This document shows, piece by piece, positions 38,987 to 47,069 of a stretch of DNA of 64,000 nucleotides. The translations under genes were made by a program, and so were the position numbers. Numbering within the stretch: position 1 is the stretch's first letter; each line of letters begins with the position of its first letter. Source of the stretch: Rubrobacter_A sp965214435 (GTDB lineage: Bacteria > Actinomycetota > Rubrobacteria > Rubrobacterales > Rubrobacteraceae). Location: NCBI GenBank assembly GCA_965214435.1, contig OZ243960.1, positions 2,728,001 to 2,792,000 on the forward strand, read 5' to 3'. The notes under the pieces are model-generated. The model had not been told where the DNA came from. It saw only the letters and a program-made list of their open reading frames with translations, and searched no databases.

Positions 38987-39190
38987 TCATTGCGAGTCCG
39001 AGAGGTCGTGTTCCGGGACAGAGAGGTTGTAGGGGCGGGCGGGGCGCTCGGCGAGCACCCGGACCTTGTAGACGAAGTCCGGAATAAACTCGGCCCGGCG
39101 GGACTCCAGGATCTCGACCGGCTGGCCCGTGGCTTTCAGGGTTGCGCGATCTCCCACCTCAAAGCGCGCCGGACGGTTTCGGTCTACCAT
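38987..39190 (-). CDS. Small hypothetical protein
   Basis: 67 residues, beta-rich: FEVGDRATLKATGQPVEILE and FVYKVRVLAERPARPYNL. The pattern is like a small SH3/OB-type barrel (a VGDxATLKxTGQPVEI start is often seen in tiny regulatory or ribosome-related domains) but I cannot name the family. A GGAGGAG ribosome site precedes the ATG at 39190, so it is very likely real. Convergent with the preceding hypothetical gene. Confidence 0.75.
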   Translation of the reverse strand: MVDRNRPARFEVGDRATLKATGQPVEILESRRAEFIPDFVYKVRVLAERPARPYNLSVPEHDLSDSQ

Positions 39191-39310
39191 AGGCTTTAGC
39201 TCCTCCGTGTTCGTAAGGTGGCGCGGGGCGCTCTGAAGTGCATCTCAAGCGCCGGGCAGCTTATTCTGACACAGTAGTCGTCGACCGATAGTAAACGAGA
39301 CCGGGGGATC

Positions 39311-40117
39311 ATGGAGATCAAGAATTTCGACGTAGGCAATATAAAGGTTTCCGTTCTCAGCGACGGGTTCTTCGTGACCGACGCGGGCAACCTTTTCGGC
39401 TCGGGCGCCTCGAACGCCCGCATCCGGGGGGCTATGCACGCGGTCTTGGTGGCTACGGGCGATAACCTGGTCTTGCTCGACGCCGGTTTCGGGCCGGAAC
39501 TACCGGAGACCCTCGTCGGGCGCTACGAGCTACAGCGCGACGGCGACAGTCTCCTCGACAGCCTCTCCGAAGCAGGACACAGCCCCGAGGACATCACCCA
39601 CGTTGTGCTCTCCCACATCGACGCCGACCACGTCGGCTGGGCGCTAAACCCGCCGCACTTCCCGAACGCCACGGTCTACGTGCAGAAAGACGCCCTGGAT
39701 GAGGCGCGGGGGTTAGAGGACTCCCACGGCCGCAAAGAGGCGATCCCGAAGATAGAGCAGGGCGTGGAAGAAGGCTGGTGTGAACTTTTAGACGGAGACG
39801 CTGAGATAGTAAAGGGCGTGAGGGTCGAGGTCCGAACCGGGCACGCCACGGGGCACATGATAGTCTGGATCGAGTCCGGGGACGAGGCAGCGCTGTTTAC
39901 GGCGGATCTGGGGCCGAGCAAGATCTTCTTGAACCCGAATACCATAGCCGGCGTGGATACCGACCCCGAGACTTCCCGGCAGAACCGCATCGAGGTACTC
40001 TCAGAGGCCGAGTCTCGGAACGCGCCGGTTATCTTGTATCACGAGCCGCAGGATAGCGTTGTCCGCATCCGGCGCTCCGAGAAGAGTGGCTTTGAGGGTA
40101 TTCCCTACGACGGGTAG
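39311..40117 (+). CDS. Metallo-beta-lactamase-fold hydrolase (lactonase-like)
   Basis: 268 residues. The metal motif is SHIDADHVGW (H102, D104, D106, H107), in which the second His of HxHxDH is Asp; the downstream ligands are H in RTGHATGHM, D in LFTADLG and a final H in LYHEPQD. The spacing is that of AHL-lactonase/hydroxyacylglutathione-type members. Substrate unknown. ATG at 39311 after GGGGGATC. Confidence 0.88.
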   Translation: MEIKNFDVGNIKVSVLSDGFFVTDAGNLFGSGASNARIRGAMHAVLVATGDNLVLLDAGFGPELPETLVGRYELQRDGDSLLDSLSEAGHSPEDITHVVLSHIDADHVGWALNPPHFPNATVYVQKDALDEARGLEDSHGRKEAIPKIEQGVEEGWCELLDGDAEIVKGVRVEVRTGHATGHMIVWIESGDEAALFTADLGPSKIFLNPNTIAGVDTDPETSRQNRIEVLSEAESRNAPVILYHEPQDSVVRIRRSEKSGFEGIPYDG

Positions 40118-40123
40118 TAGCTA

Positions 40124-40140
40124 GCCGGTAAGTTACCGGC
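40124..40140. terminator. Perfect inverted repeat between convergent genes
   Basis: GCCGGTAA-G-TTACCGGC, eight-base arms with one central base, right after the MBL gene and covering the stop codon of the 28-residue gene on the other strand. No T-run; termination role is inferred from position. Confidence 0.45.
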
Positions 40141-40219
40141 GCTTCATACGCTGGCGGATCTTACGCCAGATAATCGGGGCCGCGAAGATCAAAGCCCGCC
40201 TGAGCAACCGTCGGATCAA
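40133..40219 (-). CDS. 28-residue cationic peptide gene
   Basis: A TTG at 40217-40219 with GAGGAGG just upstream opens a 28-codon frame ending in TAA at 40133: MIRRLLRRALIFAAPIIWRK followed by IRQRMKRR. It has eleven Arg/Lys and a hydrophobic centre (ALIFAAPIIW), so it would be an amphipathic or single membrane-dipping helix with basic ends. TATAAC lies ~15 bases further upstream. The perfect ribosome site, promoter-like box and stop inside an inverted repeat argue for a real gene. Function unknown. Confidence 0.65.
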   Translation of the reverse strand: MIRRLLRRALIFAAPIIWRKIRQRMKRR

Positions 40220-40295
40220 GGGTCCTCCTCTACTAAAGTTATACGCTTTCGCCTGCAAGCGATGATACCACCGCCCGCACCGGACGAAACGCCGC

Positions 40296-40871
40296 CTACC
40301 CGCCGTGCCAGGTAGTCTTCTCCCTCACCGGCTCCCGGCGCCGGGGACGCTCTCCCATGTCCGGGTACCCGATGTACAGGTACGCCACTATCTGGTCTCC
40401 GGGTTCGAGACCGAGGAACTCGCGCATGTGCTCGTGGTAGGCGACGGGTCCGGTGCGCCAGATCGAACCCAGTCCCAGAGCGTGGGCGGCGAGCTGCATG
40501 TTCTGCACGGCGGCGGCGCAGGCGGCGTAGTTTTCGAGCGTCTCGACCTCCTCCCGGCCCGCTTTTGAGACAACGGCGATCACGACCGGCGCCCGGAACG
40601 CTTTCTTGCGCTCGCGGCTGATCCTGCCGGCCGCCATCGCCTCGTCTTCGCCTTCGGCTTCGGCTTCTATACGGGCCAACTCCGCCCGCGCCCGGGCTAA
40701 CTCTCCGCGGCCCTTGTCGGTAAAGACGTGAAAGCGCCAGGGTTCGGTGATCCGGTGGTTCGGCGCGTGCACCGCGCTCTCTAAAATCTTTTCCACAACC
40801 TTGTCCGGCACGGGGTCTTTCTTTACCCGGCCGATGCTCCGGCGGGTCTCTATGGCGTCGGTAATGTCCAT
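40296..40871 (-). CDS. Nitroreductase-family protein
   Basis: 191 residues of the small FMN-dependent nitroreductase type (YdjA-like): AIETRRSIGRVKKDPVP at the start binds FMN phosphate, then SAVHAPNHRITEPWRFHVF and the C-terminal VQNMQLAAHALGLGSIWRTG and GYPDMGERPRR. It reduces nitro or quinone compounds with NAD(P)H; the natural substrate is unknown. GGGAGC before the ATG at 40871. Divergent from mdh. Confidence 0.9.
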   Translation of the reverse strand: MDITDAIETRRSIGRVKKDPVPDKVVEKILESAVHAPNHRITEPWRFHVFTDKGRGELARARAELARIEAEAEGEDEAMAAGRISRERKKAFRAPVVIAVVSKAGREEVETLENYAACAAAVQNMQLAAHALGLGSIWRTGPVAYHEHMREFLGLEPGDQIVAYLYIGYPDMGERPRRREPVREKTTWHGG

Positions 40872-40996
40872 TTTTGCTCCCTGCTTCTATTAGTAGTGTT
40901 CAGGGTATCTATTTTATTCCGGCCGGAGAGCGGCAGGACCCGGAGGATTCACCTATTATTGCGGCGACGGTTCGCCGGAGAAGAGAGGAGCGGTAC

Positions 40997-41926
40997 ATGG
41001 CAAAAAGCAAGGTCACGGTCGTGGGAGCGGGCAACGTCGGGGGCACGACCGCCCAGAGGCTCGCGGAGCGCAACTACGCCGACGTGGTGCTCGTCGACAT
41101 CGTGGAGGGACTGCCACAGGGCAAAGCGCTAGACATCTTAGAGAGCGGCCCGATAGTCGGCTACGACTCAAACGTGATCGGCACCAACGACTACGCCGAC
41201 ACCGCGGACTCCGACGTGGTCGTCATAACCAGCGGCTCCCCGCGCAAGCCGGGCATGAGCCGCGACGACCTTCTAAAGACCAACCAGGACATCGTCTCCA
41301 GCGTCACCGAGCAGGTCGTCGCCAACTCCCCGGACGCCGTCCTGGTAGTAGTCGCGAACCCGCTGGACGCTATGTGCCACGTCGCCCTTGAGACCAGCGG
41401 CTTTCCGCGCGAGCGGGTCGTCGGGATGGCCGGCATCCTGGACACCGCCCGCTACCGGACGTTTATCGCCCAGGAGGCCGGCGCCTCGGTGCGGGACGTG
41501 TTCGCGCTGGTTCTGGGCGGTCACGGCGATACGATGGTCCCCTTGCCGAGCATGGCGACGGTCGGTGGAGTGTCGATCACGGAACTTTTCCCCGAAAACC
41601 GGATAGAGGAGATCGTTCAGCGCACCCGCCAGGGCGGCGCGGAGATAGTAAACCTCATGAATACCAGCGCCTTCTACGCCCCGTCCGCCGCCAGCGCCGA
41701 GATGGTAGACGCCATCCTCCTCGACCAGAAGCGCATCCTCCCCTGCGCCGCCTACCTCCAGGGCGAGTACGGCCTGAACGACCTCTTTGTCGGCGTCCCG
41801 GTCAAGCTCGGGGCCTCCGGCATAGAAGACATAGTCGAACTAGACCTCGCAGAAAACGAACTCAACGACCTGAAGGAGAGCGCCGGGACGGTGCAGGAAC
41901 TGGTCGAGGTGCTGCACGGCGGCTAA
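40997..41926 (+). CDS. mdh: Malate dehydrogenase (LDH-like type)
   Basis: 309 residues of the LDH-like malate dehydrogenase type. Rossmann motif VTVVGAGNVGGTTAQRLAE, NAD-selecting Asp in VVLVDIVEG, the substrate Arg loop SGSPRKPGMSRDDLL and catalytic His in LGGHGDTMVPLPSM. The Arg (RKPGMSR) rather than Gln at the specificity loop supports malate over lactate. It oxidises malate to oxaloacetate in the TCA cycle. The ATG at 40997 follows AGAGGAG; the frame open from 40874 is not needed. Confidence 0.95.
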   Translation: MAKSKVTVVGAGNVGGTTAQRLAERNYADVVLVDIVEGLPQGKALDILESGPIVGYDSNVIGTNDYADTADSDVVVITSGSPRKPGMSRDDLLKTNQDIVSSVTEQVVANSPDAVLVVVANPLDAMCHVALETSGFPRERVVGMAGILDTARYRTFIAQEAGASVRDVFALVLGGHGDTMVPLPSMATVGGVSITELFPENRIEEIVQRTRQGGAEIVNLMNTSAFYAPSAASAEMVDAILLDQKRILPCAAYLQGEYGLNDLFVGVPVKLGASGIEDIVELDLAENELNDLKESAGTVQELVEVLHGG

Positions 41927-41958
41927 CCGGCGGTACCGAAGGTAGACGGGTAAAAGCA

Positions 41959-42408
41959 GTGTCCGGGCCGACGCCGGAGTTCAAGCGCCAGTTGGAGGAA
42001 GCGTTCGCGGAGATGACCGTCGGCCGGGCGTTTACCTTCCGGCGCACCTTCACAGACGGGGACGTGGCGATGTTCTGCGGTGTCACCGGGGACTACAACC
42101 CCTACCACCAGGACGCGGAGTTCGCCCGCGAGAGCTTCTACGGGCGGCTCACTGTCCCCGGCCTCCTGACCGGGAGCATGTTGACGCACATCGGCGGGTT
42201 GCTGGGTTTTCTGGCGACAGAGATGTCCTTTGAGTACCTGGCACCGGTCTTTGTCGGGGACACTGTCACCTGCACCGTAACCGTCCTGGCAAAAGATGAA
42301 GAGCGCCGCCGGGTCGAGTGTGGGGTCAGCTTTACTAACGGGAACGGAGCCGAAGTGCTCCGGGCCTCTTTCGCCGGCTTTCCCGGCAACGTGCGCCTGG
42401 CCCGCTAG
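41959..42408 (+). CDS. MaoC-like (hot-dog fold) dehydratase
   Basis: 149 residues. The (R)-specific hydratase signature is GVTGDYNPYHQDAEFA with the catalytic Asp-His pair (DYNPYH), then GRLTVPGLLTGSM. It hydrates trans-2-enoyl-CoA or a related thioester. GTG at 41959. It lies 32 bases after mdh and may be co-transcribed. Confidence 0.9.
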   Translation: MSGPTPEFKRQLEEAFAEMTVGRAFTFRRTFTDGDVAMFCGVTGDYNPYHQDAEFARESFYGRLTVPGLLTGSMLTHIGGLLGFLATEMSFEYLAPVFVGDTVTCTVTVLAKDEERRRVECGVSFTNGNGAEVLRASFAGFPGNVRLAR

Positions 42409-42560
42409 CCGCCGGTCGAGAAAAAGAGTGGCCCGAGGACCACGCCGGCTGTGGTGGCGATCATACCGGCGTGAAAAGCTGTGTTGACCGCGTCGGCAAA
42501 GGCGTCTTAGATCAGGAGCGTAACCTGCTCGGAGCCGGGGTCGCTCCTGCTGTGCCTGCT
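42405..42560 (-). pseudogene. C-terminal remnant of an MFS (DHA2-type) transporter
   Basis: On the minus strand an uncovered frame reads ...GSEQVTLLI, stop (42507-42509), then DAFADAVNTAFHAGMIATTA and GVVLGPLFF, ending at TAG 42405-42407. This looks like the last membrane helix of DHA2 drug exporters (...FxDAxxxA...). There is no start codon, an internal TAA and nothing upstream, so it is a decayed leftover. It overlaps the MaoC stop by four bases. Confidence 0.55.
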
Positions 42561-42572
42561 TTAAGACCCCGT

Positions 42573-42591
42573 CTGCCCAGAGGGCGGGCAG
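42573..42591 (-). terminator. Hairpin after HAD gene
   Basis: CTGCCC (42573-42578) and GGGCAG (42586-42591) form a six-base stem with a seven-base loop, five bases beyond the HAD stop on the minus strand. No T-run. Confidence 0.4.
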
Positions 42592-42595
42592 CGTA

Positions 42596-43249
42596 TTAGC
42601 TGTCGAGCCTGTCGTAGAGCGCCTGGTCGGCGTAGTCTCCTACTATGAGGTCCGCGCCGGCTTCCCGGAGGTCGTTAGGTGGGTGGGTAGTGGAGGAGAG
42701 GCCGACTACCGGGATACCGGCTTCTACGGCGCCTTTGAGCCCGGCGGGAGAGTCTTCGAAGGCTAAAGCTTCTTCGGGCGAGATGCCCAGTTGCTCCAGC
42801 GCCGCGTTGTAGGGAGCCGGGTCCGGTTTCTCCACGCCAACGTCCTCGGCGAAAATCATCGGATTGAAAGCCTCCTGCAAACTCAATCCTTCCAGCGAGT
42901 TGCGGGCTTCTTCTTTGGGGGCGTTTGAGACCAAAACTATGCTTATCCCACGTCCCCGAGCGTCTTCGATAAAGGCGTCGAAACCCGTGATCGCACCGGT
43001 CATGGACATCCTTTTGCGGTAGCCGCTTTCTTCGTTTTCTAGTAGCCGGTCTTTCTCTTCCTGAGATATGTCGGGTAGCACCTGGTCTATGGCCTCCGCG
43101 GGTGTGGAGCTGCTCAACGTCTCTGTAAACAGGTTCATGTCCACGTCTATGCCGTGCGGCCGTAGCAGCTCGATCCAGTTCGCCAGGTGTATGGCGTCGG
43201 TATCGCTTATGGTGCCGTCCAGGTCGAAAAATAATGCTTTTAACGTCAC
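42596..43249 (-). CDS. HAD-superfamily phosphatase, subfamily IA (beta-phosphoglucomutase-like)
   Basis: 217 residues. Motif I LKALFFDLDGTISDTD (catalytic Asp pair), motif II VLVSNAPKEEA, motif III KPDPAPY with Lys, motif IV EDSPAGLKGA. The cap domain is four-helix type C1, as in beta-phosphoglucomutase and phosphoglycolate phosphatase; substrate unknown. I start at GTG 43249 with GGAG eight bases upstream; a TTG at 43279 is the longer option. Confidence 0.88.
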   Translation of the reverse strand: MTLKALFFDLDGTISDTDAIHLANWIELLRPHGIDVDMNLFTETLSSSTPAEAIDQVLPDISQEEKDRLLENEESGYRKRMSMTGAITGFDAFIEDARGRGISIVLVSNAPKEEARNSLEGLSLQEAFNPMIFAEDVGVEKPDPAPYNAALEQLGISPEEALAFEDSPAGLKGAVEAGIPVVGLSSTTHPPNDLREAGADLIVGDYADQALYDRLDS

Positions 43250-43337
43250 TTCTTTGTCTCCAATCGTTTCTTTTTCCAATTATCTTCCTGGTAAAGTCCG
43301 CGGGGCGTCCACGATCAGGCTTACAACAGTGTCGATT

Positions 43338-44186
43338 CTACCTAGCAGTAAAAGATCGGGCGGGAGTAAAGGACTCGGGAATATCCTTGAGCTTATCGTT
43401 GAGGAACCGCGAGACGAGCAGGTTGACCTCCCGGGACTTCTCGATCTGCGGGGCGTGGCCGCACCGGGGGAGAACCACCTGACGAGACCGCGGCATCCGG
43501 GAGACCGCCCGGATCGACCCCGGCACGTCGGAGATTACTCTGTCCTCCGCGCCCCAGATCGCGAGGCACGGGCGTGACACTTCCTCCAGGAGGCCCGCGA
43601 CCGAGTGGCCGACAGTCCCCCGAAGGGTATGGAGCACGCCTTTTCTCCACCGGCGGTTCTGGAGCTTGGTCGCGACGGCGTCTACTAGCTCGGCGGTGGC
43701 AAACCGTTTGGAGTAGAAGACCGACTCGACAAGCGTGTCGTACCGGCTGCGGCGGACGCCCTCCATTATCGGGAGGTTCTCCCCGCTGCCGAGACCGGAG
43801 GCGCAGATCAGGACGAGACGGGCGACTTTCTCTGGGTTACGGGCGGCATAGGTGATAATAACCTGAGCGCCGAGGCTGGATCCCACGAAGTTGTACGGCG
43901 GGTCTTGAGCAGTGTCGTCGAGGAAGCTGGAGAGCCGGCCGACGAGGTAATCGACGGTGACGTCGCCGCCGGTAGCGATATGATCCTGCAGTACGTCGCT
44001 GTCGTAGACCAGTAGCTCCGGTACTTCGACGTCAAAGTGCCGGGACCAGTACGCCCGGTTGGCGGCCCAACTCTCCGACTGCTCAGCCAGCCCGTTAACT
44101 AGTACGAGCGGCTTTCGGTCCTCAGTGACCTGAGACCCACCAAACGACCGCCGAAAAAGCGGCCGACCATCCAATCTCCAGACCAT
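43338..44186 (-). CDS. Alpha/beta hydrolase
   Basis: 282 residues. Nucleophile elbow FVGSSLGAQV (Ser), acid Asp in WGAEDRVI and His in CGHAPQIE complete the triad; an oxyanion motif VLVNGLAEQSESW lies near residue 30. Substrate not predictable. It stands alone between the HAD gene and the membrane-protein gene. A GGGGGG before the ATG at 44186 may serve as ribosome site. Confidence 0.88.
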   Translation of the reverse strand: MVWRLDGRPLFRRSFGGSQVTEDRKPLVLVNGLAEQSESWAANRAYWSRHFDVEVPELLVYDSDVLQDHIATGGDVTVDYLVGRLSSFLDDTAQDPPYNFVGSSLGAQVIITYAARNPEKVARLVLICASGLGSGENLPIMEGVRRSRYDTLVESVFYSKRFATAELVDAVATKLQNRRWRKGVLHTLRGTVGHSVAGLLEEVSRPCLAIWGAEDRVISDVPGSIRAVSRMPRSRQVVLPRCGHAPQIEKSREVNLLVSRFLNDKLKDIPESFTPARSFTAR

Positions 44187-44240
44187 TCTTTGATTACCCC
44201 CCGGTTATGTTTAGGTGCTCTTCGCACCCGTAAAGCGGAC

Positions 44241-44269
44241 GGAGGACCGGACTTTAAGCCCGGTCCTCC
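44241..44269 (-). terminator. Terminator after membrane protein gene
   Basis: GGAGGACCGG (44241-44250) and CCGGTCCTCC (44260-44269), a perfect ten-base stem with nine-base loop, 46 bases beyond the stop of the minus-strand membrane gene. Only a weak T-rich stretch follows on either strand. Confidence 0.65.
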
Positions 44270-44314
44270 AACTTTTCATACTACTCCGGTAGACCTTTTC
44301 CTGGTTTCGGTCGC

Positions 44315-45160
44315 TTAATCTCTCTCGCGGGCCGCGTAGCCGATGGGCTTCTTGGGACCGCCGCCGATCAAACCTCCTACCATGGCCGCCACCGCGGAGA
44401 GCAACAACCCGAAGAATGCCCCGAGAGCCGCGGTCCTGACCGCCGACGCTAGCTGCGCGGGGTCCACGTTCGGGGCGTTCACGCCGCCCTGCTGGATGTT
44501 CTGCAATACGCCTATCTGGCCTACCACGCTACCCAGAGCGCCGAAGATCTGCCCGACACCGAGCGAGGAGAGTAGCAGTATTACTACCACGCCTAGTGCC
44601 CACACCAGAAAGCCGTTGACCAGCCCAGGAACCGCGCCCCGGACCGCCGAGGTCATCCCGGCCACCGCGCCACCGGCGAAGAAGGCTATAAGGCCCAGTA
44701 TGGCCGACACCCAACCACCGCCGGTGTCGTTTGGCCCGATCCCCACTATCCCGATCCCGATAGCGAGCAGTTGCAAGAGCAGGAAGGTGGTCAGAGCGGT
44801 TATGAGACCAGCCCAGATAGGTCCCCACCGGGCACTGTCGCGCCGGCCCTTGAGCTCATCTTCTTCCTCCTGACGGCGGTTGCCCGAGACGGTGCCCGAA
44901 GTGCGCCGCGCCGGAGTCTCCCCCTCGTAATCCCGTCCCCGGTCCAGGTCACGACCCCGGTCCAGGTCGCGGCCTCGGGAGCCCCGCTCGCTGCGCTCCC
45001 CGTAGCGGGTGTCTACCGCGTCGTCTCCGTTACCGCCACGCCCACCGTCGTCGTCGATCCGCACGGCGTCTGGGTCGTTGCCGCGCCTGCCAGCCTCGTC
45101 GGGCTCTATTGGTCTCTCCTCGCGGCGACCCTCGTCTCTACCTCTGCCTCTACGGCCCAT
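44315..45160 (-). CDS. Membrane protein with long charged N-terminal region
   Basis: 281 residues. The first ~105 are Arg/Asp/Gly-rich and disordered, with a direct repeat GRDLDRGRDLDRGRD. The rest has four membrane segments (LITALTTFLLLQLLAIGIGI, AILGLIAFFAGGAVAGMTSA, LVNGFLVWALGVVVILLLSS, and a final ALGAFFGLLLSAVAAMVGGL). The four-helix part resembles small Gly-rich membrane proteins found with stress genes; no named function. AGGAGAGG precedes the ATG at 45160. It sits 63 bases after the PRC-barrel gene, probably one operon. Confidence 0.8.
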   Translation of the reverse strand: MGRRGRGRDEGRREERPIEPDEAGRRGNDPDAVRIDDDGGRGGNGDDAVDTRYGERSERGSRGRDLDRGRDLDRGRDYEGETPARRTSGTVSGNRRQEEEDELKGRRDSARWGPIWAGLITALTTFLLLQLLAIGIGIVGIGPNDTGGGWVSAILGLIAFFAGGAVAGMTSAVRGAVPGLVNGFLVWALGVVVILLLSSLGVGQIFGALGSVVGQIGVLQNIQQGGVNAPNVDPAQLASAVRTAALGAFFGLLLSAVAAMVGGLIGGGPKKPIGYAARERD

Positions 45161-45223
45161 AGTCCTCTCCTATAGTCGGTATTGCCTGGCAAGTCTTTGC
45201 TAAAGCCGGTTCCGGCTCTGTGA

Positions 45224-46117
45224 CTAGGTGTTGCGATGCTCGGTGTCGTCGTCGACCTCGATCTCCTCTTTGCGGACGTCCTCCTCGACGACTTCCTCAT
45301 CCTCCTCGACTTCCTTGCGGATACGGACTTCTTCCTTGACCTCCGGCCGCTTGCTTACCACGACCTCTTCCTCGGTCACCGGCATCGACACTTCATCGTC
45401 GCCGATCTCTTCCTCGGAAGCCCGGCCCTCTTCGACCGGTACCCGGTCTACCTTGACCTCTTCACGCTTTTTAGGCACCCGCAACTGCTCGCGCTCGGTA
45501 CGTACCCTCTTGCGGACGTTGACGGAGCCGGTCTCCCGCTCGCGGGTGCCGGCTACGAGCTCTTCCTCGGAGCGCTGTACCCGAAGCTCGTCCTCGTCTT
45601 CTAGGTCGCTACCCGGCTGGTTGACGCCTTCCTGCTCCGGCGGGTGTTCGCGGAACTCGCCGCTATCGGTGTCCCCCATCGCTATACCGGGACCGGTCTC
45701 ACCCGAGCCCTCGCGCTCCCCGTCCTCGTCGAGGTCGTCTCCGTCGGAGTAGTACGCACCGTAAGAGCTTCTGCTCTCCAGGTCTTCGCCGGCTAGCCCG
45801 TAGTGGTCGTGTACCTTCCGTTCGTACTCCGGCGTTATCCCCTCATCGTCGTCGAAGGTGGGAGCATCTTTCACGCGATCACTCTCAGCCTCAACCTCGA
45901 TGCGTTCTTGCGACTTGTCTTCCCGGCAAAGTTCCCACGGGACCAGGGTCGTACCCGATAGCCCGAAGAGCCCCATCTTTACGCCCAGATACTCCGGCTC
46001 ATCCCGCTCGTCAACGAAGAGGTCTTCTACCTTGCCGATCTTGTCGCCGTCACGGTCGTAAACCTCGTATCCCTCGAAGACCTGCGCGCCGGTATACCGG
46101 TCGTTGCCCTCTGCCAT
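45224..46117 (-). CDS. PRC-barrel plus DUF2382 (YsnF/AvaK) stress protein
   Basis: 297 residues from the ATG at 46117, which has AGAGGAG upstream. Residues ~10-75 form a PRC-barrel (GYEVYDRDGDKIGKVEDLFV), a very acidic linker follows, and the C-terminal ~110 residues are a DUF2382 domain (ELRVQRSEEELVAG, VRKRVRTEREQLRVPKKREEV, VPVTEEEVVVSKRPEVKEEV in short pieces). Such proteins are general stress proteins in desiccation- and radiation-tolerant bacteria; the molecular role is unknown. A longer open frame to 46165 is not used. Confidence 0.87.
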   Translation of the reverse strand: MAEGNDRYTGAQVFEGYEVYDRDGDKIGKVEDLFVDERDEPEYLGVKMGLFGLSGTTLVPWELCREDKSQERIEVEAESDRVKDAPTFDDDEGITPEYERKVHDHYGLAGEDLESRSSYGAYYSDGDDLDEDGEREGSGETGPGIAMGDTDSGEFREHPPEQEGVNQPGSDLEDEDELRVQRSEEELVAGTRERETGSVNVRKRVRTEREQLRVPKKREEVKVDRVPVEEGRASEEEIGDDEVSMPVTEEEVVVSKRPEVKEEVRIRKEVEEDEEVVEEDVRKEEIEVDDDTEHRNT

Positions 46118-46298
46118 GCTGCTTCTCCTCTCTGTCGAAATATACTCACAGTCCCATATATACACTCAAATACACAAGAGTAAACCTAAATACAGAAAAA
46201 ATTTGAGGAGATTTTTACTGTACTACTGAATATAGACTGATCTACTAGGGTATAAGTTACAGGATAAGTAGTTTCATAATAAGATAGGGGTTCAAAGC

Positions 46299-47069
46299 AT
46301 GGACGAGGCCGTTACGGGTGGACAGGGTTTCGGCAGTAAGGACCTTCTGGAGGCGGAGGAGGTCGCCGTTTACCTCAGTATGAATCCTGTAACGGTGTAC
46401 CGGTGGTGCCGGGAACGCAGGCTTCCATGTTTAAAAATCGGTCGTCACTGGCGCATAAGGCGTCAGGCGCTGGAGGATTTTCTGCAGCAGAGCGAGCAGC
46501 CGACCAACCTCTTCGGTCACTTGCAGACCTTTATAAGGGTGCCGGACAACCTGATCGCCATAGCCCAGAGCAAAGACCTTTTGCATCGCCTTGACGCCAA
46601 CTTCTTTATGGTGGGAGAGGCTCGCGGCGGGTCTTTAGTCAAGTTCTACGGCAAAGAGCACGTCTCGGAGAAAGGATTACGCGAAGACCTCGAAGGCGCT
46701 GGTCTGCAGGTCGAACGCCTGGAGGAGGAAGGCAGGATACGCTTCATGGCCGAGCAAGACCCGGCGGAGCGGGACAAACTACTCACACGCCTTTTGGAAG
46801 AGGGCTCGAAAGACGGTGGTGACGGGCGCACGCTGTGGGTGAGCTTTAACTGGTCGGAGCAGGTCAGCCTAAAAGAAGCCCTGGAGCATCAGAAGAAGAT
46901 CTCACAGATCACCTATCGCCACCTGGTGGTCAAGACCGCCGCCCTGGAGGAGGCCATAGACAACTGGCCGCCCGCCCTCCTGAGACAAGCGGAAGTCGCC
47001 CACTCGGGGCAGATCTGGCTTTCCGAGTCCGGCATATCCGCGAGCCGCGTAGCGCCGCTGCACGACTAG
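46299..47069 (+). CDS. Excisionase-type HTH regulator with MEDS-like sensor domain
   Basis: 256 residues. Residues ~17-65 are a MerR/excisionase helix-turn-helix (LEAEEVAVYLSMNPVTVYRW then LPCLKIGRHWRIRRQALEDFL), as in BldC. The C-terminal ~170 residues look like a MEDS/DcmR-type sensory domain (LVKFYGKEHVSEKGL, ending with LPALLRQAEVAH-like SGQIWL). Ligand unknown. A 133-base AT-rich upstream region, with several TATA-like hexamers, holds the promoter; AGGGG precedes the ATG. Its stop overlaps the stop of the convergent SorC gene by four bases. Confidence 0.78.
   Translation: MDEAVTGGQGFGSKDLLEAEEVAVYLSMNPVTVYRWCRERRLPCLKIGRHWRIRRQALEDFLQQSEQPTNLFGHLQTFIRVPDNLIAIAQSKDLLHRLDANFFMVGEARGGSLVKFYGKEHVSEKGLREDLEGAGLQVERLEEEGRIRFMAEQDPAERDKLLTRLLEEGSKDGGDGRTLWVSFNWSEQVSLKEALEHQKKISQITYRHLVVKTAALEEAIDNWPPALLRQAEVAHSGQIWLSESGISASRVAPLHD

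Noticed and set aside
39196..39439. Minus-strand small frames upstream of the MBL gene
   Set aside because: Overlap the MBL coding start, no signals.
45228..45752. 174-codon Ser/Arg-rich frame opposite the PRC-barrel gene
   Set aside because: Mirror of the acidic Glu-rich DUF2382 region; low complexity, no start signal.
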